Below are positions 7,996 through 17,566 of a DNA stretch of 64,000 nt, one piece after another. The position numbers were made by a program, and so were the translations under genes. Numbering within the stretch: position 1 is the first letter of the stretch; the number at the start of each line of letters is the position of its first letter. Source of the DNA: Streptomyces rubellomurinus (GTDB taxonomy: Bacteria > Actinomycetota > Actinomycetes > Streptomycetales > Streptomycetaceae). The notes under the pieces are model-generated. The model worked only from the letters and a program-made list of their open reading frames with translations. It had not been told where the DNA came from and did not search any database. Where the stretch lies: contig NZ_JZKH01000032.1 in assembly GCF_000961885.1 (NCBI RefSeq), forward strand, positions 1 to 64,000, written 5' to 3'.

Positions 7996-8613
7996 GTGGA
8001 GCAGAGCACCCGTACCCAGCCGCCAGGGCCCAGACGTCGTCCGCGCAGCGGCGCGGCAGGGGCCTCCGTCCCCGGTCCCGGCCGGGCTCCCGAGGGAGCC
8101 CCCGCCGCCGCCGCCTCCCGGCTGCGCCCGGTGGCCGGCCAGCCCGCCGCCCGCCCGGCCACCCCCCGGCTGCGGCTGCGCCTGCCGCTGCGCGGACGCG
8201 GCGACGCCGCGCTGTACGGGCGGCGGCGGACCGGGCGGCCGACCCGGCTGACGGCGGTCGGCACCGGCGTGGTCGCGGTGCTGGCCACGCTCGCCGTCGC
8301 GGGCGTGGACCGGCTGCTGTTCGACGGCCTCGGCTGGCTGTTCGGGGTCGGCTACCTGGTGGTCTGCTTCCAGCTGGCCGTCCGGGTCCGCTACGCCGAC
8401 CTGCTGGCCGCGCCGATCAGCGGGCCGATCGCCTTCGCGGCGGCGCTGCTGCTGCTCGCGCCCGTCAACTCCTCGGGTGTCACCGCCCAGGTGGTGGCGC
8501 TGGCGACCGGGCTGGCGCTGCGGGCCGGCTGGCTGTTCTCCGGCACCGGGCTGGCCGCGCTGATCGTGCTGGCCCGCTTCGTCGCCCAGCGCCGGATCCA
8601 CCGCGCGCGGTAG
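7996..8613 (+). CDS. DUF6542-type membrane protein
   Basis: 205 residues. The first ~85 are Pro/Arg/Ala-rich and disordered, followed by four or five closely packed hydrophobic helices from about residue 85 ([19 protein letters not shown], then [18 protein letters not shown], and so on) and a short basic tail. This matches the DUF6542 family commonly found beside ychF and ppgK in Streptomyces. The GTG at 7996 (VEQSTRT) was chosen because GGGCGG lies just upstream; an in-frame GTG at 7966 is the alternative. Function unknown. Confidence 0.75.
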   Translation: MEQSTRTQPPGPRRRPRSGAAGASVPGPGRAPEGAPAAAASRLRPVAGQPAARPATPRLRLRLPLRGRGDAALYGRRRTGRPTRLTAVGTGVVAVLATLAVAGVDRLLFDGLGWLFGVGYLVVCFQLAVRVRYADLLAAPISGPIAFAAALLLLAPVNSSGVTAQVVALATGLALRAGWLFSGTGLAALIVLARFVAQRRIHRAR

Positions 8614-8640
8614 CGGGCCCTCAGCGGTAGCGGGCCCTCA
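8607..8640. repeat. 17-bp tandem duplication between convergent gene ends
   Basis: The 17-mer GCGGTAGCGGGCCCTCA occurs twice back to back (8607-8623 and 8624-8640). The first copy holds the stop of the DUF6542 gene; the second holds the stop of ppgK on the other strand. Confidence 0.9.
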
Positions 8641-9384
8641 GTCGGCAGCCCGGGCCGCCGCCATGGCGGCCCCGACGATGCCCGCGTCGTTGCGCAGCTC
8701 GGCCGGCACCACCCGCGCCTCGCGCTCGCGCAGCCGCGGCAGGAACTTCTCGTGCTTGCGGCTCACCCCGCCGCCGATCACGATCAGCTGCGGCGAGAAG
8801 AGCATCTCCACCAGGTCCAGGTACTCGTCGACCCGCCCGGCCCACTGCTCCCAGCTCAGCCCGTGGCGCTCCTTGGCGGCCGAGGAGGCCCGGCGCTCGG
8901 CGTCCTTGCCGCGCAGTTCCAGGTGGCCGAGCTCGGTGTTGGGCACCAGCGCGCCGTCGACGAAGAGCGCGCTGCCGATGCCGGTGCCGAAGGTGAGCAC
9001 CAGGACGACGCCCTGCTCGCCCCGCCCGGCGCCGTGCGCGGTCTCGGCGATCCCGGCCGCGTCGGCGTCGTTGAGGACGGTCGCGGGCAGGTCCAGCGCC
9101 TCGCGGAACAGGCCCGCGGCGTCCAGGCCGATCCAGCCCTTGTCCACGTTGGCCGCCGTCCTGGTGCGGCCGCCGACGACGACGCCGGGGAAGGTCAGCC
9201 CGACCGGGCCCTGGTGGTCGAAGTGGCGCACCACCTCGCGGACGGCCGCGACGACGGCCTCGGGCGCGGACGGCTGCGGGGTGAGCACCTTGTACCGCTC
9301 CTCGGCGAGCGCGCCCCGGGCGAGGTCGACCGGGGCGCCCTTGATCCCCGAACCGCCGATGTCCACGCCGAATACCGCCGTCAT
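8638..9384 (-). CDS. ppgK: Polyphosphate glucokinase
   Basis: 248-residue ROK-family kinase that phosphorylates glucose with polyphosphate, and usually ATP, feeding glycolysis in the cytosol. The phosphate-binding loop [11 protein letters not shown] is at residues 6-16. The catalytic segment LNDADAAG has the general-base Asp. [12 protein letters not shown] is the second phosphate loop characteristic of PpgK, and [13 protein letters not shown] is the sugar-binding region. Length is typical (~250). The ATG at 9384 is preceded by GGAGG. It is convergent with the DUF6542 gene. Confidence 0.95.
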   Translation of the reverse strand: MTAVFGVDIGGSGIKGAPVDLARGALAEERYKVLTPQPSAPEAVVAAVREVVRHFDHQGPVGLTFPGVVVGGRTRTAANVDKGWIGLDAAGLFREALDLPATVLNDADAAGIAETAHGAGRGEQGVVLVLTFGTGIGSALFVDGALVPNTELGHLELRGKDAERRASSAAKERHGLSWEQWAGRVDEYLDLVEMLFSPQLIVIGGGVSRKHEKFLPRLREREARVVPAELRNDAGIVGAAMAAARAAD

Positions 9385-9467
9385 CACGACCACCCTCCGC
9401 GACCCGTGCACCCGTCTGTCCACAGCCTGTGCACAAAACTACGAGAGCCGGAGCGGGCCCGCACAGC

Positions 9468-9499
9468 GAAAAACCCGGTGCCCGTACGGACACCGGGTT
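9468..9499 (-). terminator. Rho-independent terminator of ispH
   Basis: Perfect 9-bp stem AACCCGGTG / CACCGGGTT with a 10-base loop; on the minus strand the stem is followed by TTTTT. It lies 14 bases after the ispH stop. Confidence 0.85.
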
Positions 9500-9512
9500 C
9501 CTCGGCGGCGGT

Positions 9513-10487
9513 CTACAGCTTGCCCGCGGCCTCGGCGCGCAGGTCGCGGCGCAGTTCCTTGGGCAGCGAGAAGGTCAGGTGCTCCTCGGCGGTCTTGACC
9601 GTCTCGACGGTGTCGTAGCCGCGCGCGGCCAGCCACTCCAGCACGCCGTCGACCAGGATCTCCGGCACCGAGGCGCCGCTGGTCAGGCCGACCGTGGTGA
9701 CGCCCTCCAGCCACTCCTCCCGGATCTCCTCGGCGAAGTCCACCAGGTGGGCGGCCTTGGCGCCGTACTCCAGGCCGACCTCGACCAGGCGGACGGAGTT
9801 GGAGGAGTTCTTCGAGCCGACCACGATCAGCAGGTCGGTCTCCTCGGCCAGCTGCTTGACGGCGACCTGGCGGTTCTGGGTGGCGTAGCAGATGTCGTCG
9901 CTGGGCGGGCTGACCAGCGCCGGGAAGCGCTTCTTCAGCTCGCCGACGGTGGCCATGGTCTCGTCCACGGACAGCGTGGTCTGGGACAGCCAGACGACCT
10001 TGGACTCGTCCCGGACCTTCACCTGCGCGACGTCCTCGGCGCCGTCCACCAGGTGGATGCGGTCCGGGGCCTCGCCCATGGTGCCGATGACCTCCTCGTG
10101 GCCCTCGTGGCCGACGAGCAGGATGTCGAAGCCCTCGTCGGCGAAGCGCACGGCCTCCTTGTGCACCTTGGTGACCAGCGGGCAGGTGGCGTCGATGGTG
10201 GCGAGCTTGCCGGCCTTCGCCTCGTCGTGGACGGACGGCGCGACACCGTGCGCGGAGAAGACCACGATCGAGCCCTCGGGCACCTCTTCCGTCTCGTCGA
10301 CGAAGATCGCGCCCTGCTTCTCCAGGGTCTGCACCACGTACTTGTTGTGGACGATCTGCTTGCGGACGTAGATCGGGGCCCCGTACTGCTCCAGGGCCTT
10401 CTCGACGGCGATCACGGCGCGGTCGACGCCCGCGCAGTAGCCCCGGGGGGCGGCGAGCAGGACACGGCGCTGCGCGGAATTCGACAT
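9513..10487 (-). CDS. ispH: 4-hydroxy-3-methylbut-2-enyl diphosphate reductase
   Basis: 324-residue iron-sulfur enzyme for the last step of the MEP isoprenoid pathway, converting HMBPP to IPP and DMAPP. The three cluster cysteines C18 (RGYCAG), C102 (TCPLVTKVH) and C200 ([10 protein letters not shown]) are all present, as are the conserved histidines near 47, 80 and 130 ([11 protein letters not shown]) and the SKNSSNS diphosphate-binding segment. The ATG at 10487 gives the standard N-terminus. The isoprenoid units feed uppS at 39 kb among others. Confidence 0.97.
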   Translation of the reverse strand: MSNSAQRRVLLAAPRGYCAGVDRAVIAVEKALEQYGAPIYVRKQIVHNKYVVQTLEKQGAIFVDETEEVPEGSIVVFSAHGVAPSVHDEAKAGKLATIDATCPLVTKVHKEAVRFADEGFDILLVGHEGHEEVIGTMGEAPDRIHLVDGAEDVAQVKVRDESKVVWLSQTTLSVDETMATVGELKKRFPALVSPPSDDICYATQNRQVAVKQLAEETDLLIVVGSKNSSNSVRLVEVGLEYGAKAAHLVDFAEEIREEWLEGVTTVGLTSGASVPEILVDGVLEWLAARGYDTVETVKTAEEHLTFSLPKELRRDLRAEAAGKL

Positions 10488-10596
10488 GGCTCCATCGTAC
10501 GGGCGGCGGCGGGCCGCGCCGGTCGCGGCGCCGGGCGGCACCGACTGGCGGAACTTCCCGGGCGGAACCGGTCACCGGTGATCGAATCTGGTGTCC

Positions 10597-11961
10597 ATGA
10601 GCGTGTCCACGAGCGCGACGAACGAGCAGCCGGGCCCGAGCGGCCTGCGCCGCAGCCTGGGCGTGCGCGACCTGATGGTCTACGGGCTGTTGTTCATCGC
10701 CCCGATGGCCCCGGTCGGCGTGTTCGGCGTGCTGGACGCCCGGAGCCACGGCGCCGTCGCCGCGGTCTACCTGGCCGCGACGGTGGCGATGGGACTGACC
10801 GCCTACTCGTACGCGCAGATGGTGCGCGCGGTGCCGCAGACCGGCTCGGTGTTCGCCTACGCCCGGGCGGGGCTGGGCGAGGGGGCGGGCTTCCTCGCCG
10901 GGTGGATGGCGATGCTCGACTACGTCCTGATCCCCGCGGTGGCCTACCTGTTCGCCGGGATCGCGCTGCACTCGCTGGTGCCGGACGTGTCGCGCTGGCT
11001 GTGGACGGCGCTCGCGGTGCTCGTCACCACGGCGCTCAACCTGGTCGGGGTGCGCACGGCGGCGGTGGTCGGCTTCGCGGTGCTGGCGCTGGAGATCGCG
11101 GTGCTGCTGGTGTTCACGGCCGCCGCCGTGGTGGCGCTGGCCCAGGGCGGCGCGCGGCGCGGCTGGGACACCCCGTTCACCGCGGTCGGCGGCTTCTCGC
11201 TCACCGCGGTGGTCTCGGCGGTGTCCGTCGCGGTGCTCTCCTACCTGGGCTTCGACGCGATCGCCACCTTCGTCGAGGAGGCGGTCGGCGCCTCGGCGGC
11301 GGTGGCGAAGGCGGTGCTGTGGTGCCTGGCGCTGGCCGGGGTGCTGTTCGTCGCGCAGACCTACCTGGCGGCGCTGCTGGCGCCGACGGCGCCGCAGCGG
11401 CTGGCCGCCGACCCCGCCGCGCAGGGCTCGGCCTTCTACGACACGGTGGAGAGCGGGATCGGGCACTGGCTGCACGTGCTGGTGGCGGCGAGCAAGGCGA
11501 TCGGCGCGGCGTTCGCGGCGCTGGCCGGGCAGGCGGCGGCCGGGCGGCTGGTCTACGCGATGGCCCGGGACGGGCGGCTGCCGCGCGCGCTCGGCGCGAT
11601 CGACCCGGCCAGCGCGGTGCCGCGCCGGGCGCTGCTGGCGGCCGCGGCGGTCACCATGGCCGCGGCGGTCTGGGCGGCCGAGCGGGACGACGGGCTGGAC
11701 CGGCTCACCTCGGTGGTGAACGTGGGCGCGCTGGCCGCCTTCGCGCTGCTGCACGCCTCGGTGGTCGGCTGGTACACGGTGCGGCACGGCTCCCGGGACC
11801 GGCTGCGGCACCTGGCCGTGCCGGTGCTGGGCATCGCGGTGATCGGCGCGGTCGTGTACGAGGCCTCGACCACGGCGCAGCTGGTCGGGCTGGCCTGGCT
11901 GGCGGTCGGCCTGGTGGTGCTCGGCGCCCAGGGGACGGGGCCGGTCGGCCGGCGGCGGTAG
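10597..11961 (+). CDS. APC-superfamily amino acid permease
   Basis: 454-residue inner-membrane transporter with about 12 predicted helices starting near residue 25 (LMVYGLLFIAPMAPVGVFGVL). The unwound TM1 region (PMAPVGVFG) and the GFDAIATFVEEAVGASAAV segment in TM6/loop are typical of the amino acid-polyamine-organocation family. It probably takes up an amino acid or amine by H+ symport. A GTG six bases upstream of the ATG at 10597 is an alternative start; neither has a strong ribosome site. It is divergent from ispH with 109 bases between. Confidence 0.85.
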   Translation: MSVSTSATNEQPGPSGLRRSLGVRDLMVYGLLFIAPMAPVGVFGVLDARSHGAVAAVYLAATVAMGLTAYSYAQMVRAVPQTGSVFAYARAGLGEGAGFLAGWMAMLDYVLIPAVAYLFAGIALHSLVPDVSRWLWTALAVLVTTALNLVGVRTAAVVGFAVLALEIAVLLVFTAAAVVALAQGGARRGWDTPFTAVGGFSLTAVVSAVSVAVLSYLGFDAIATFVEEAVGASAAVAKAVLWCLALAGVLFVAQTYLAALLAPTAPQRLAADPAAQGSAFYDTVESGIGHWLHVLVAASKAIGAAFAALAGQAAAGRLVYAMARDGRLPRALGAIDPASAVPRRALLAAAAVTMAAAVWAAERDDGLDRLTSVVNVGALAAFALLHASVVGWYTVRHGSRDRLRHLAVPVLGIAVIGAVVYEASTTAQLVGLAWLAVGLVVLGAQGTGPVGRRR

Positions 11962-12051
11962 TCGGCGGCGGTAGCCGACAGCCACCGGGCGTCCCACCGG
12001 CGCCAGCCGGGCGTCCCACCGGTGTCGGCGCGCGCCGCTAGCCTCGTACGC

Positions 12052-13293
12052 ATGGCCAACTCCAGCTCCCCCGAAGCCCCGCTCCCGGTCGGCAAGGTCT
12101 CCGCGCTGATCGGCGGCTGGATCGACCGGCTCGGCGCGGTGTGGGTGGAGGGGCAGATCACCCAGCTCAGCCGGCGGCCCGGGGCGGGCGTGGTGTTCCT
12201 GACCCTGCGCGACCCGCAGGCGGACGTGTCGCTCACGGTGACCTGCTTCCGCTCGGTGTTCGACCAGGTCGCCGACGTCGTGCAGGAGGGCGCGCGGGTC
12301 GTCGTGCACGCCAAGCCGGAGTGGTACGCGGCGCGCGGGCAGCTGTCGCTGCGGGCCGCGGAGATCCGGCCGGTGGGCCTGGGCGAGCTGCTGGCCCGGC
12401 TGGAGCAGCTGAAGCGGCGGCTCGCCGCGGAGGGGCTGTTCGCGGAGGGGCGCAAGCAGCGGCTGCCGTTCCTGCCGCAGTGCGTCGGGCTGGTCACCGG
12501 GCGGGGCTCGGCGGCCGAGCGGGACGTGCTGGAGAACGCCCGGCGGCGCTGGCCGGCCGTCCGGTTCGAGGTGCGCAACGTCCCGGTGCAGGGGGTGAGC
12601 GCGGTGGAGCGGGTGAGCGCGGCCGTCCGGGAGCTGGACGAGCACCCCGAGGTGGACGTGATCATCGTGGCGCGGGGCGGCGGCAGCGTCGAGGACCTGC
12701 TGCCGTTCTCGGACGAGGGGCTGGTGCGGCTGGTCGCGGCCGCCCGTACGCCGGTGGTCAGCGCGATCGGGCACGAGCCGGACCAGCCGCTGCTGGACTT
12801 CGTCGCCGACCTGCGGGCCTCGACGCCGACCGATGCCGCCAAGCGGGTGGTCCCGGACGTCGGCGAGGAGCTGGCCAAGGTCCGCCAGCTGCGCGACCGC
12901 GCCCGCCGGCACGTGCGGGCCCGGGTCGAGCGCGAGCAGCACGGGCTGGACGGGCTGCGCAGCCGCCCGTCCGTGGCCGCCCCGCACCGGATGCTGGACG
13001 GGCGCCACCAGGAGGTCGAGGGCTTGCTGGAGCGGGCCCGGCGCACTCTGCGGCACCGGCTGGACCACGCGCAGAGCGACCTGGGGCACACCCTGGCCCG
13101 GGTGGTCGCGCTCTCCCCGGCGGCCACGCTGGAGCGCGGCTACGCGGTGCTGCAGCGGGCGGACGGCTCGGTGGTGACGGACCCGGCGCAGGTCGCGGCC
13201 GGGGAGGGGCTGCACGCCCGGGTGGCGGGCGGCGGCTTCGACGTGGCCGTGGCCGCGGCCGCCGACCGGGCCGCCAACCAGCGGGAGCGCTGA
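12052..13293 (+). CDS. xseA: Exodeoxyribonuclease VII large subunit
   Basis: 413-residue catalytic subunit of the ExoVII single-strand DNA exonuclease. Residues ~10-110 form the OB-fold DNA-binding domain ([24 protein letters not shown]). The central catalytic region includes [34 protein letters not shown] and [26 protein letters not shown], the conserved acidic and His motifs. A long Arg-rich coiled coil follows at ~275-355, then the C-terminal RGYAVL strand. Its partner xseB lies 610 bases downstream on the same strand but with a reverse-strand gene between. Confidence 0.97.
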   Translation: MANSSSPEAPLPVGKVSALIGGWIDRLGAVWVEGQITQLSRRPGAGVVFLTLRDPQADVSLTVTCFRSVFDQVADVVQEGARVVVHAKPEWYAARGQLSLRAAEIRPVGLGELLARLEQLKRRLAAEGLFAEGRKQRLPFLPQCVGLVTGRGSAAERDVLENARRRWPAVRFEVRNVPVQGVSAVERVSAAVRELDEHPEVDVIIVARGGGSVEDLLPFSDEGLVRLVAAARTPVVSAIGHEPDQPLLDFVADLRASTPTDAAKRVVPDVGEELAKVRQLRDRARRHVRARVEREQHGLDGLRSRPSVAAPHRMLDGRHQEVEGLLERARRTLRHRLDHAQSDLGHTLARVVALSPAATLERGYAVLQRADGSVVTDPAQVAAGEGLHARVAGGGFDVAVAAAADRAANQRER

Positions 13294-13303
13294 ACAGGAA
13301 CGC

Positions 13304-13792
13304 TCAGAAGGAGCGCTGGCGGGACAGCGCGATGGAGTGCTCGCCGAAGCCGAGGCTGCGGTAGAGCGCCTCGCCGCCGCTGGTGGCGTGCAGGTCGATC
13401 CGGCCGACCCGGCGGCCGTCGAACCAGTCCAGCAGCGCCTCGGTGCAGGCCCGGCCGTAGCCGCGCAGCCGGTGGCCGGGGTCGGTGCAGATGTTGAAGA
13501 CGAAGCCGAACCGCCCCTCCGGGTTGCCGGGTGCGGGCAGCCGCTCCTCCAGCGTGCCGACCGCGCAGGCGGCGAGCCGGCCGGGCCGCTCCGGGTCGTC
13601 GACCACGAACGACGGCATGGTCAGCCGCTCGGCGGGGACGGCCAGGCGCTCGCGCAGGATCCGCTCGGCGGTGGCCTGCCAGGGCCCGGGCCCGGCCAGG
13701 GCGGCCATGCCGGGCATCGCCTCGAACATCAGGTTGCGCAGCCGCACCAGCTCGGCGGCGTCGGCGGGGACGGCGGGTCGGACCTCGGTCAT
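13304..13792 (-). CDS. GNAT-family N-acetyltransferase
   Basis: 162-residue acetyl-CoA-dependent acetyltransferase. The pyrophosphate-binding motif A is at [21 protein letters not shown] (R-x-x-G-x-G/A), followed by [18 protein letters not shown], the usual motif B. A longer frame exists upstream; the ATG at 13792 is chosen because homologous proteins begin close to [19 protein letters not shown]. It sits in reverse orientation between xseA and xseB. Substrate unknown. Confidence 0.88.
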   Translation of the reverse strand: MTEVRPAVPADAAELVRLRNLMFEAMPGMAALAGPGPWQATAERILRERLAVPAERLTMPSFVVDDPERPGRLAACAVGTLEERLPAPGNPEGRFGFVFNICTDPGHRLRGYGRACTEALLDWFDGRRVGRIDLHATSGGEALYRSLGFGEHSIALSRQRSF

Positions 13793-13904
13793 GCGGCGGA
13801 GGCTAGCGCCGGGGCCGAGCGGGTGCACCCGAGTTTCGCGGCGCGGGCCCGCCGCGGTCGGCGCGCGGCCGCCCCTGTCGGCGCCAGCCCCTACGCTGGC
13901 ACGC

Positions 13905-14162
13905 ATGGCAGAGCAGCAGGAGCAGCAGGGCGCGGCGGCGCCGACCCCGGACGACGCGCTGGGCTACGAGCACGCCCGGGACGCGCTGGTGGAGGTCGTC
14001 CGGCAGCTGGAGAACGGCGGGACGTCCCTTGAGGAGTCGCTGGCTCTGTGGGAGCGTGGCGAGCAGCTGGCGAAGGTCTGCCAGCGCTGGCTGGACGGCG
14101 CCCGGGCCCGCCTGGACGCCGCACTGGCCGCCGAGGAGGGCGCAGAGCCGGGCGAGATGTGA
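13905..14162 (+). CDS. xseB: Exodeoxyribonuclease VII small subunit
   Basis: 85-residue helical protein. The core [52 protein letters not shown] is the conserved XseB helical hairpin that packs several copies along the coiled coil of XseA. The 18-residue N-terminal extension is Gln/Ala-rich and variable. No strong ribosome site precedes the ATG at 13905. Confidence 0.95.
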   Translation: MAEQQEQQGAAAPTPDDALGYEHARDALVEVVRQLENGGTSLEESLALWERGEQLAKVCQRWLDGARARLDAALAAEEGAEPGEM

Positions 14163-14271
14163 CGCGCGTCACACTCGCTTGGGGAATCGTTGAATCTTCA
14201 CCTATGTTGGACGGTGTGATCGGCCGCGCCGGTCAACCCGTGACCACCCCTCCCGCATGAGGTGCAGAAGC

Positions 14272-14874
14272 ATGACCACCGACGCCCTGGTTCTCGACGC
14301 CGCCGCCCAGGACCTGCTGTTCCGCGAGGCCCACACCGCCAACACCTTCACCGACGAGCCGGTCTCCGAGGAGCAGGTCAAGGCGATCTACGACCTGATC
14401 AAGTACGGCCCGACCGCCTTCAACCAGACGCCGCTGCGCATCGTCCTGGTCCGCTCGGCCGAGGGCCGCGAGCGCCTCGTCCAGCACATGTCGGACGGCA
14501 ACAAGGCCAAGACCGCGGCCGCCCCGCTGGTCGCCATCCTCGCCGCGGACAACGAGTTCCACGAGGAGCTGCCGACCCTGTTCCCGCACTTCCCGCAGGC
14601 CAAGGACGTCTTCTTCTCGGAGCGCGCCGTCCGCGAGGGCGCCGCCGCGCTGAACGCCTCGCTGCAGGCCGCCTACTTCATCATCGGCATCCGCGCCGCC
14701 GGCCTGGCCGCCGGCCCGATGACCGGCTTCGACGCCGAGGGCATCAACAAGGAGTTCTTCGGCGACGGCGACCACTCGGTGCTGACCGTGGTCAACATCG
14801 GCAAGCCGGCCGAGGACGCCTTCTACCCGCGCTCCCCGCGCCTGTCCTACGACGAGGTCGTCACCACCGTCTGA
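14272..14874 (+). CDS. Nitroreductase-family protein, RutE-like malonic semialdehyde reductase
   Basis: 200-residue flavin-dependent oxidoreductase. YGPTAFNQTPLRIVLVRS carries the FMN-binding motif of the family, and the overall pattern (HTANTFTDEPVSEEQVKAIYDLIK and the TVVNIGKPAEDAFYPRSPRL tail) resembles the malonic semialdehyde reductase subfamily. These enzymes reduce reactive aldehydes or quinones. No other rut genes are nearby, so a role in pyrimidine degradation is not implied. A strong hairpin follows. Confidence 0.85.
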   Translation: MTTDALVLDAAAQDLLFREAHTANTFTDEPVSEEQVKAIYDLIKYGPTAFNQTPLRIVLVRSAEGRERLVQHMSDGNKAKTAAAPLVAILAADNEFHEELPTLFPHFPQAKDVFFSERAVREGAAALNASLQAAYFIIGIRAAGLAAGPMTGFDAEGINKEFFGDGDHSVLTVVNIGKPAEDAFYPRSPRLSYDEVVTTV

Positions 14875-14892
14875 CGCGCCCCGCGCACGCGA

Positions 14893-14928
14893 AAGGGCCC
14901 GCACCGGTTCGTCCGGGTGCGGGCCCTT
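14893..14928. terminator. Bidirectional terminator
   Basis: Perfect 13-bp stem AAGGGCCCGCACC / GGTGCGGGCCCTT with a 10-base loop, between the convergent nitroreductase-like and DUF4245 genes. Confidence 0.85.
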
Positions 14929-14951
14929 CGGCGTGCTCGGGAGCGCCGGGC

Positions 14952-15467
14952 CTACTTGAGCGCCTGCGCCAGGACGGCCAGCTCCTCGTAGGAGGCGGTG
15001 CCGGTGAGCACCGTCGCCCCGGTGCCGTCGTGGACGGCCAGCGCGCGGGCCTTCTCGCCCTGCACCCGGTCCCAGGTGCGGCCGGCCACCTGCTCGCTGC
15101 CGTCCGGCGTGCCGCCCGCGACCTTGTCGGCCAGCAGCGCGTCGCGCGGGACGTCGCTCTGCTCGACCGCCGCGTACTGGCCGGAGGGCGTCACGAAGCC
15201 CAGGTGCCAGGCGTTGCCCTTGCCGTTGCTGATCGCGGCCGGCTGGTAGCTGACGGAGGTGGCGCGCCACTGGTCGGGCAGCCCCTCCGGGGACAGCAGC
15301 TGGTACGGCGCGGCGCGCTTCGCCGAGGCCGCCTCCACCCGGTACTGGACCGGGTGCACCGGGTCCTTGCCCGCGTCGTGCGGCAGGAACAGGTACCCGA
15401 CCCCGACGACGAAACCGACCGCCAGCATCGACAGGACCATGTCCCGCACGCTCTGCCGACCCCTCAT
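14952..15467 (-). CDS. DUF4245 membrane-anchored protein
   Basis: 171 residues. A short basic N-terminus (MRGRQSVRDM) is followed by one membrane helix (VLSMLAVGFVVGVGYLF) and an extracytoplasmic domain of about 130 residues typical of DUF4245, including the YQLLSPEGLPDQWRATSVSY segment. There are no cysteines. The start at 15467 is chosen because GGAGAG lies nine bases upstream; the longer frame upstream is low-complexity. DUF4245 genes commonly neighbour glpX in actinobacteria, as here, where the two are divergent. Function unknown. Confidence 0.85.
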   Translation of the reverse strand: MRGRQSVRDMVLSMLAVGFVVGVGYLFLPHDAGKDPVHPVQYRVEAASAKRAAPYQLLSPEGLPDQWRATSVSYQPAAISNGKGNAWHLGFVTPSGQYAAVEQSDVPRDALLADKVAGGTPDGSEQVAGRTWDRVQGEKARALAVHDGTGATVLTGTASYEELAVLAQALK

Positions 15468-15702
15468 GCCCTTGCTCTCTCCAGCCACCCCCACATGGTG
15501 ACCCATCCCCACACCGGCGCCGCCACCAGGGGGTCCACGTCCGGGTGAAGGCGGACGAAGCGGCCGATTCCGCACCCCGAGGGGGACCCGCGCCACAGAC
15601 AGTCATCTCGTGGGCAGATACGATCGCAGGACCCTCACCACGGCGTTCGACCAGGCAGTAGTCGGGCGCTCACTGGCCGTCGCGTACAGAGAGGTAACGA
15701 CG

Positions 15703-16743
15703 ATGACCACGCAGTACCCGCACCACCTTCCCAGTGCCCTGGAGGTCGCGCCGGAGGCTCCGGACCGCAACCTCGCGCTCGAACTCGTCCGCGTCACCGA
15801 GGCGGCCGCGATGGCCGCCGGCCGGTGGGTCGGCCGCGGCGACAAGAACGGAGCGGACGGCGCCGCCGTGAAGGCGATGCGCACGCTCGTCTCGACCGTC
15901 TCGATGAACGGCGTGGTCGTCATCGGCGAGGGCGAGAAGGACGAGGCGCCGATGCTCTACAACGGCGAGCGGGTCGGCGACGGCACCGGCGCCGAGTGCG
16001 ACGTCGCGGTGGACCCGGTGGACGGCACCACGCTGACCGCCAAGGGCATGAACAACGCGGTGGCCGTGCTGGCCGTCGCCGACCGCGGCACCATGTTCGA
16101 CCCCAGCGCCGTGTTCTACATGGACAAGCTGGTCGCCGGCCCGGAGGCCGCCGAGTTCGTCGACATCACCGCCCCGGCGGCCGTCAACATCCGCCGGGTC
16201 GCCAAGGCCAAGGGCAGCGCCGTCGAGGACGTCACCGTCGTCGTCCTCGACCGCCCGCGCCACGACGGCCTGGTCCGGGAGATCCGCGAGGCGGGCGCCC
16301 GGATCAAGTTCATCTCGGACGGCGACGTGGCGGGCGCCATCATGGCCGCCCGCGAGGGCACCGGCGTCGACCTGCTGATGGGCGTCGGCGGCACCCCCGA
16401 GGGCATCATCGCCGCCTGCGCGATGAAGTGCATGGGCGGCGTGATCCAGGGCCGGCTGTGGCCCAAGGACGACGCCGAGCGGCAGAAGGCCATCGACGCC
16501 GGCCACGACCTCGACCGGGTGCTCACCACCGACGACCTGGTCAGCGGCGAGAACGTGTTCTTCGTCGCCACCGGCATCACCGACGGCGAGCTGCTGCGCG
16601 GCGTGCACTACCGCTCCGAGACGGCCACCACCAGCTCGCTGGTGATGCGCTCCAAGAGCGGCACGATCCGCGAGATCCACTCCACCCACAAGCTGTCGAA
16701 GCTGCGGGCCTACAGCGCGATCGACTTCGACCGCGCCAACTGA
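15703..16743 (+). CDS. glpX: Class II fructose-1,6-bisphosphatase
   Basis: 346-residue gluconeogenic phosphatase that removes the 1-phosphate from fructose 1,6-bisphosphate. The metal-binding sites are clear: [10 protein letters not shown] and the [12 protein letters not shown] motif, with the [14 protein letters not shown] and AKAKG segments of the GlpX family. The ATG at 15703 has AGAGAGGT upstream. It pairs functionally with pckA at 44.5 kb, the other committed gluconeogenic enzyme. A strong hairpin follows. Confidence 0.97.
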   Translation: MTTQYPHHLPSALEVAPEAPDRNLALELVRVTEAAAMAAGRWVGRGDKNGADGAAVKAMRTLVSTVSMNGVVVIGEGEKDEAPMLYNGERVGDGTGAECDVAVDPVDGTTLTAKGMNNAVAVLAVADRGTMFDPSAVFYMDKLVAGPEAAEFVDITAPAAVNIRRVAKAKGSAVEDVTVVVLDRPRHDGLVREIREAGARIKFISDGDVAGAIMAAREGTGVDLLMGVGGTPEGIIAACAMKCMGGVIQGRLWPKDDAERQKAIDAGHDLDRVLTTDDLVSGENVFFVATGITDGELLRGVHYRSETATTSSLVMRSKSGTIREIHSTHKLSKLRAYSAIDFDRAN

Positions 16744-16763
16744 GGCCCGGGAGGACGCGGTTC

Positions 16764-16798
16764 GCGGCCCCGGCGGAATCCCCCTCCGCCGGGGCCGC
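16764..16798. terminator. Bidirectional terminator
   Basis: Perfect 14-bp stem GCGGCCCCGGCGGA / TCCGCCGGGGCCGC with a 7-base loop, between convergent glpX and the WhiB gene. Confidence 0.85.
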
Positions 16799-16837
16799 GG
16801 CACGTCCGCGGGTCGGGGCCGGGTCTCCGGCCCGGCC

Positions 16838-17335
16838 TCACCCGGCTATCCGGCTGCGCGCGGCCGCCGACACCCGGGCCGCCTCCCGCAGCTCCGCGTC
16901 CCGGCGGCGGCGCCGGGCCAGCACCACCCGCCGCTCGGCGGCCGTCAGCCCGCCCCACACGCCGTACGGCTCCGGCTGGGCCAGCGCGTGCTCGCGGCAC
17001 TCCAGCAGCACCGGGCAGCGGGCACAGACCCGCTTGGCCTGCTCCTCCCGCGCCAGCCGCGCCGCCGTGGGCTCCTTCGACGGCGCGAAGAACAGCCCCA
17101 CCTCGTCCCGGCGGCACGCCGCACCGGTGTGCCAGGGGTTGTCCTCGCCGGCCCCGGCACCCGCGGAGGCGCCCGCCGCACCGCCCGGCGCACCGGCCGC
17201 CGTACTGCCCGGCGACGACGGCTGGGGCGGGACCTCGCGGGGGCGCTCCAGCAGCCGCGCGGCGGTGACTGGCGAGGTGGTGCGGGACTCGATCGGATGC
17301 AGCACGGCCGTACTCCTGACGAGGCTCTCGGACAC
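16838..17335 (-). CDS. WhiB-family iron-sulfur transcription factor
   Basis: 165 residues. The four cluster cysteines are C74, C104, C107 and C113 (C-x29-C-x2-C-x5-C), followed by the GVWGGL turn at 125-130 and a basic helix RRRRRDAELRE that contacts DNA. The ~65-residue N-terminal Pro/Ala/Gly extension is longer than in WhiB or WhiD. WhiB proteins bind sigma factor region 4 and sense redox or NO. From its place beside glpX it may be the WblI orthologue, which I recall from S. coelicolor but cannot confirm. The GTG at 17335 is preceded by GGGGAGC; a start further in is possible. Bases 17336-17515 upstream hold only its presumed promoter. Confidence 0.9.
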   Translation of the reverse strand: MSESLVRSTAVLHPIESRTTSPVTAARLLERPREVPPQPSSPGSTAAGAPGGAAGASAGAGAGEDNPWHTGAACRRDEVGLFFAPSKEPTAARLAREEQAKRVCARCPVLLECREHALAQPEPYGVWGGLTAAERRVVLARRRRRDAELREAARVSAAARSRIAG

Positions 17336-17515
17336 GGGGGCACGCTCCCCTGCCCGGCTGCGAGCCCCCGCTGTCCAACCCTCGGGTCGGCCGCCGGGCC
17401 GCCTCCGGTGCGCAGCCGTACGAGAAGCGATGTGCGGAAGGACCTACCCCGCCCGACCCCGATTCATGCACCCTGCACGCAATCGGCTACGGAGTGCACC
17501 CACGGCAACGCCGAA

Positions 17516-17546
17516 CGCCCGACCGGGAGTTGACCCCGGCCGGGCG
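17516..17546 (-). terminator. Terminator of the DUF1707 gene
   Basis: A 12-bp stem with one mismatch (CGCCCGACCGGG / CCCGGCCGGGCG) and a 7-base loop, 20 bases after the DUF1707 stop. Confidence 0.65.
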
Positions 17547-17566
17547 CTGTTTCCAGCCAACATGCG

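Noticed and set aside
9439-13215. A 1258-codon reverse frame across the permease and xseA
   Set aside because: It crosses two well-supported genes and reads as Arg/His/Pro-rich filler with no motif.
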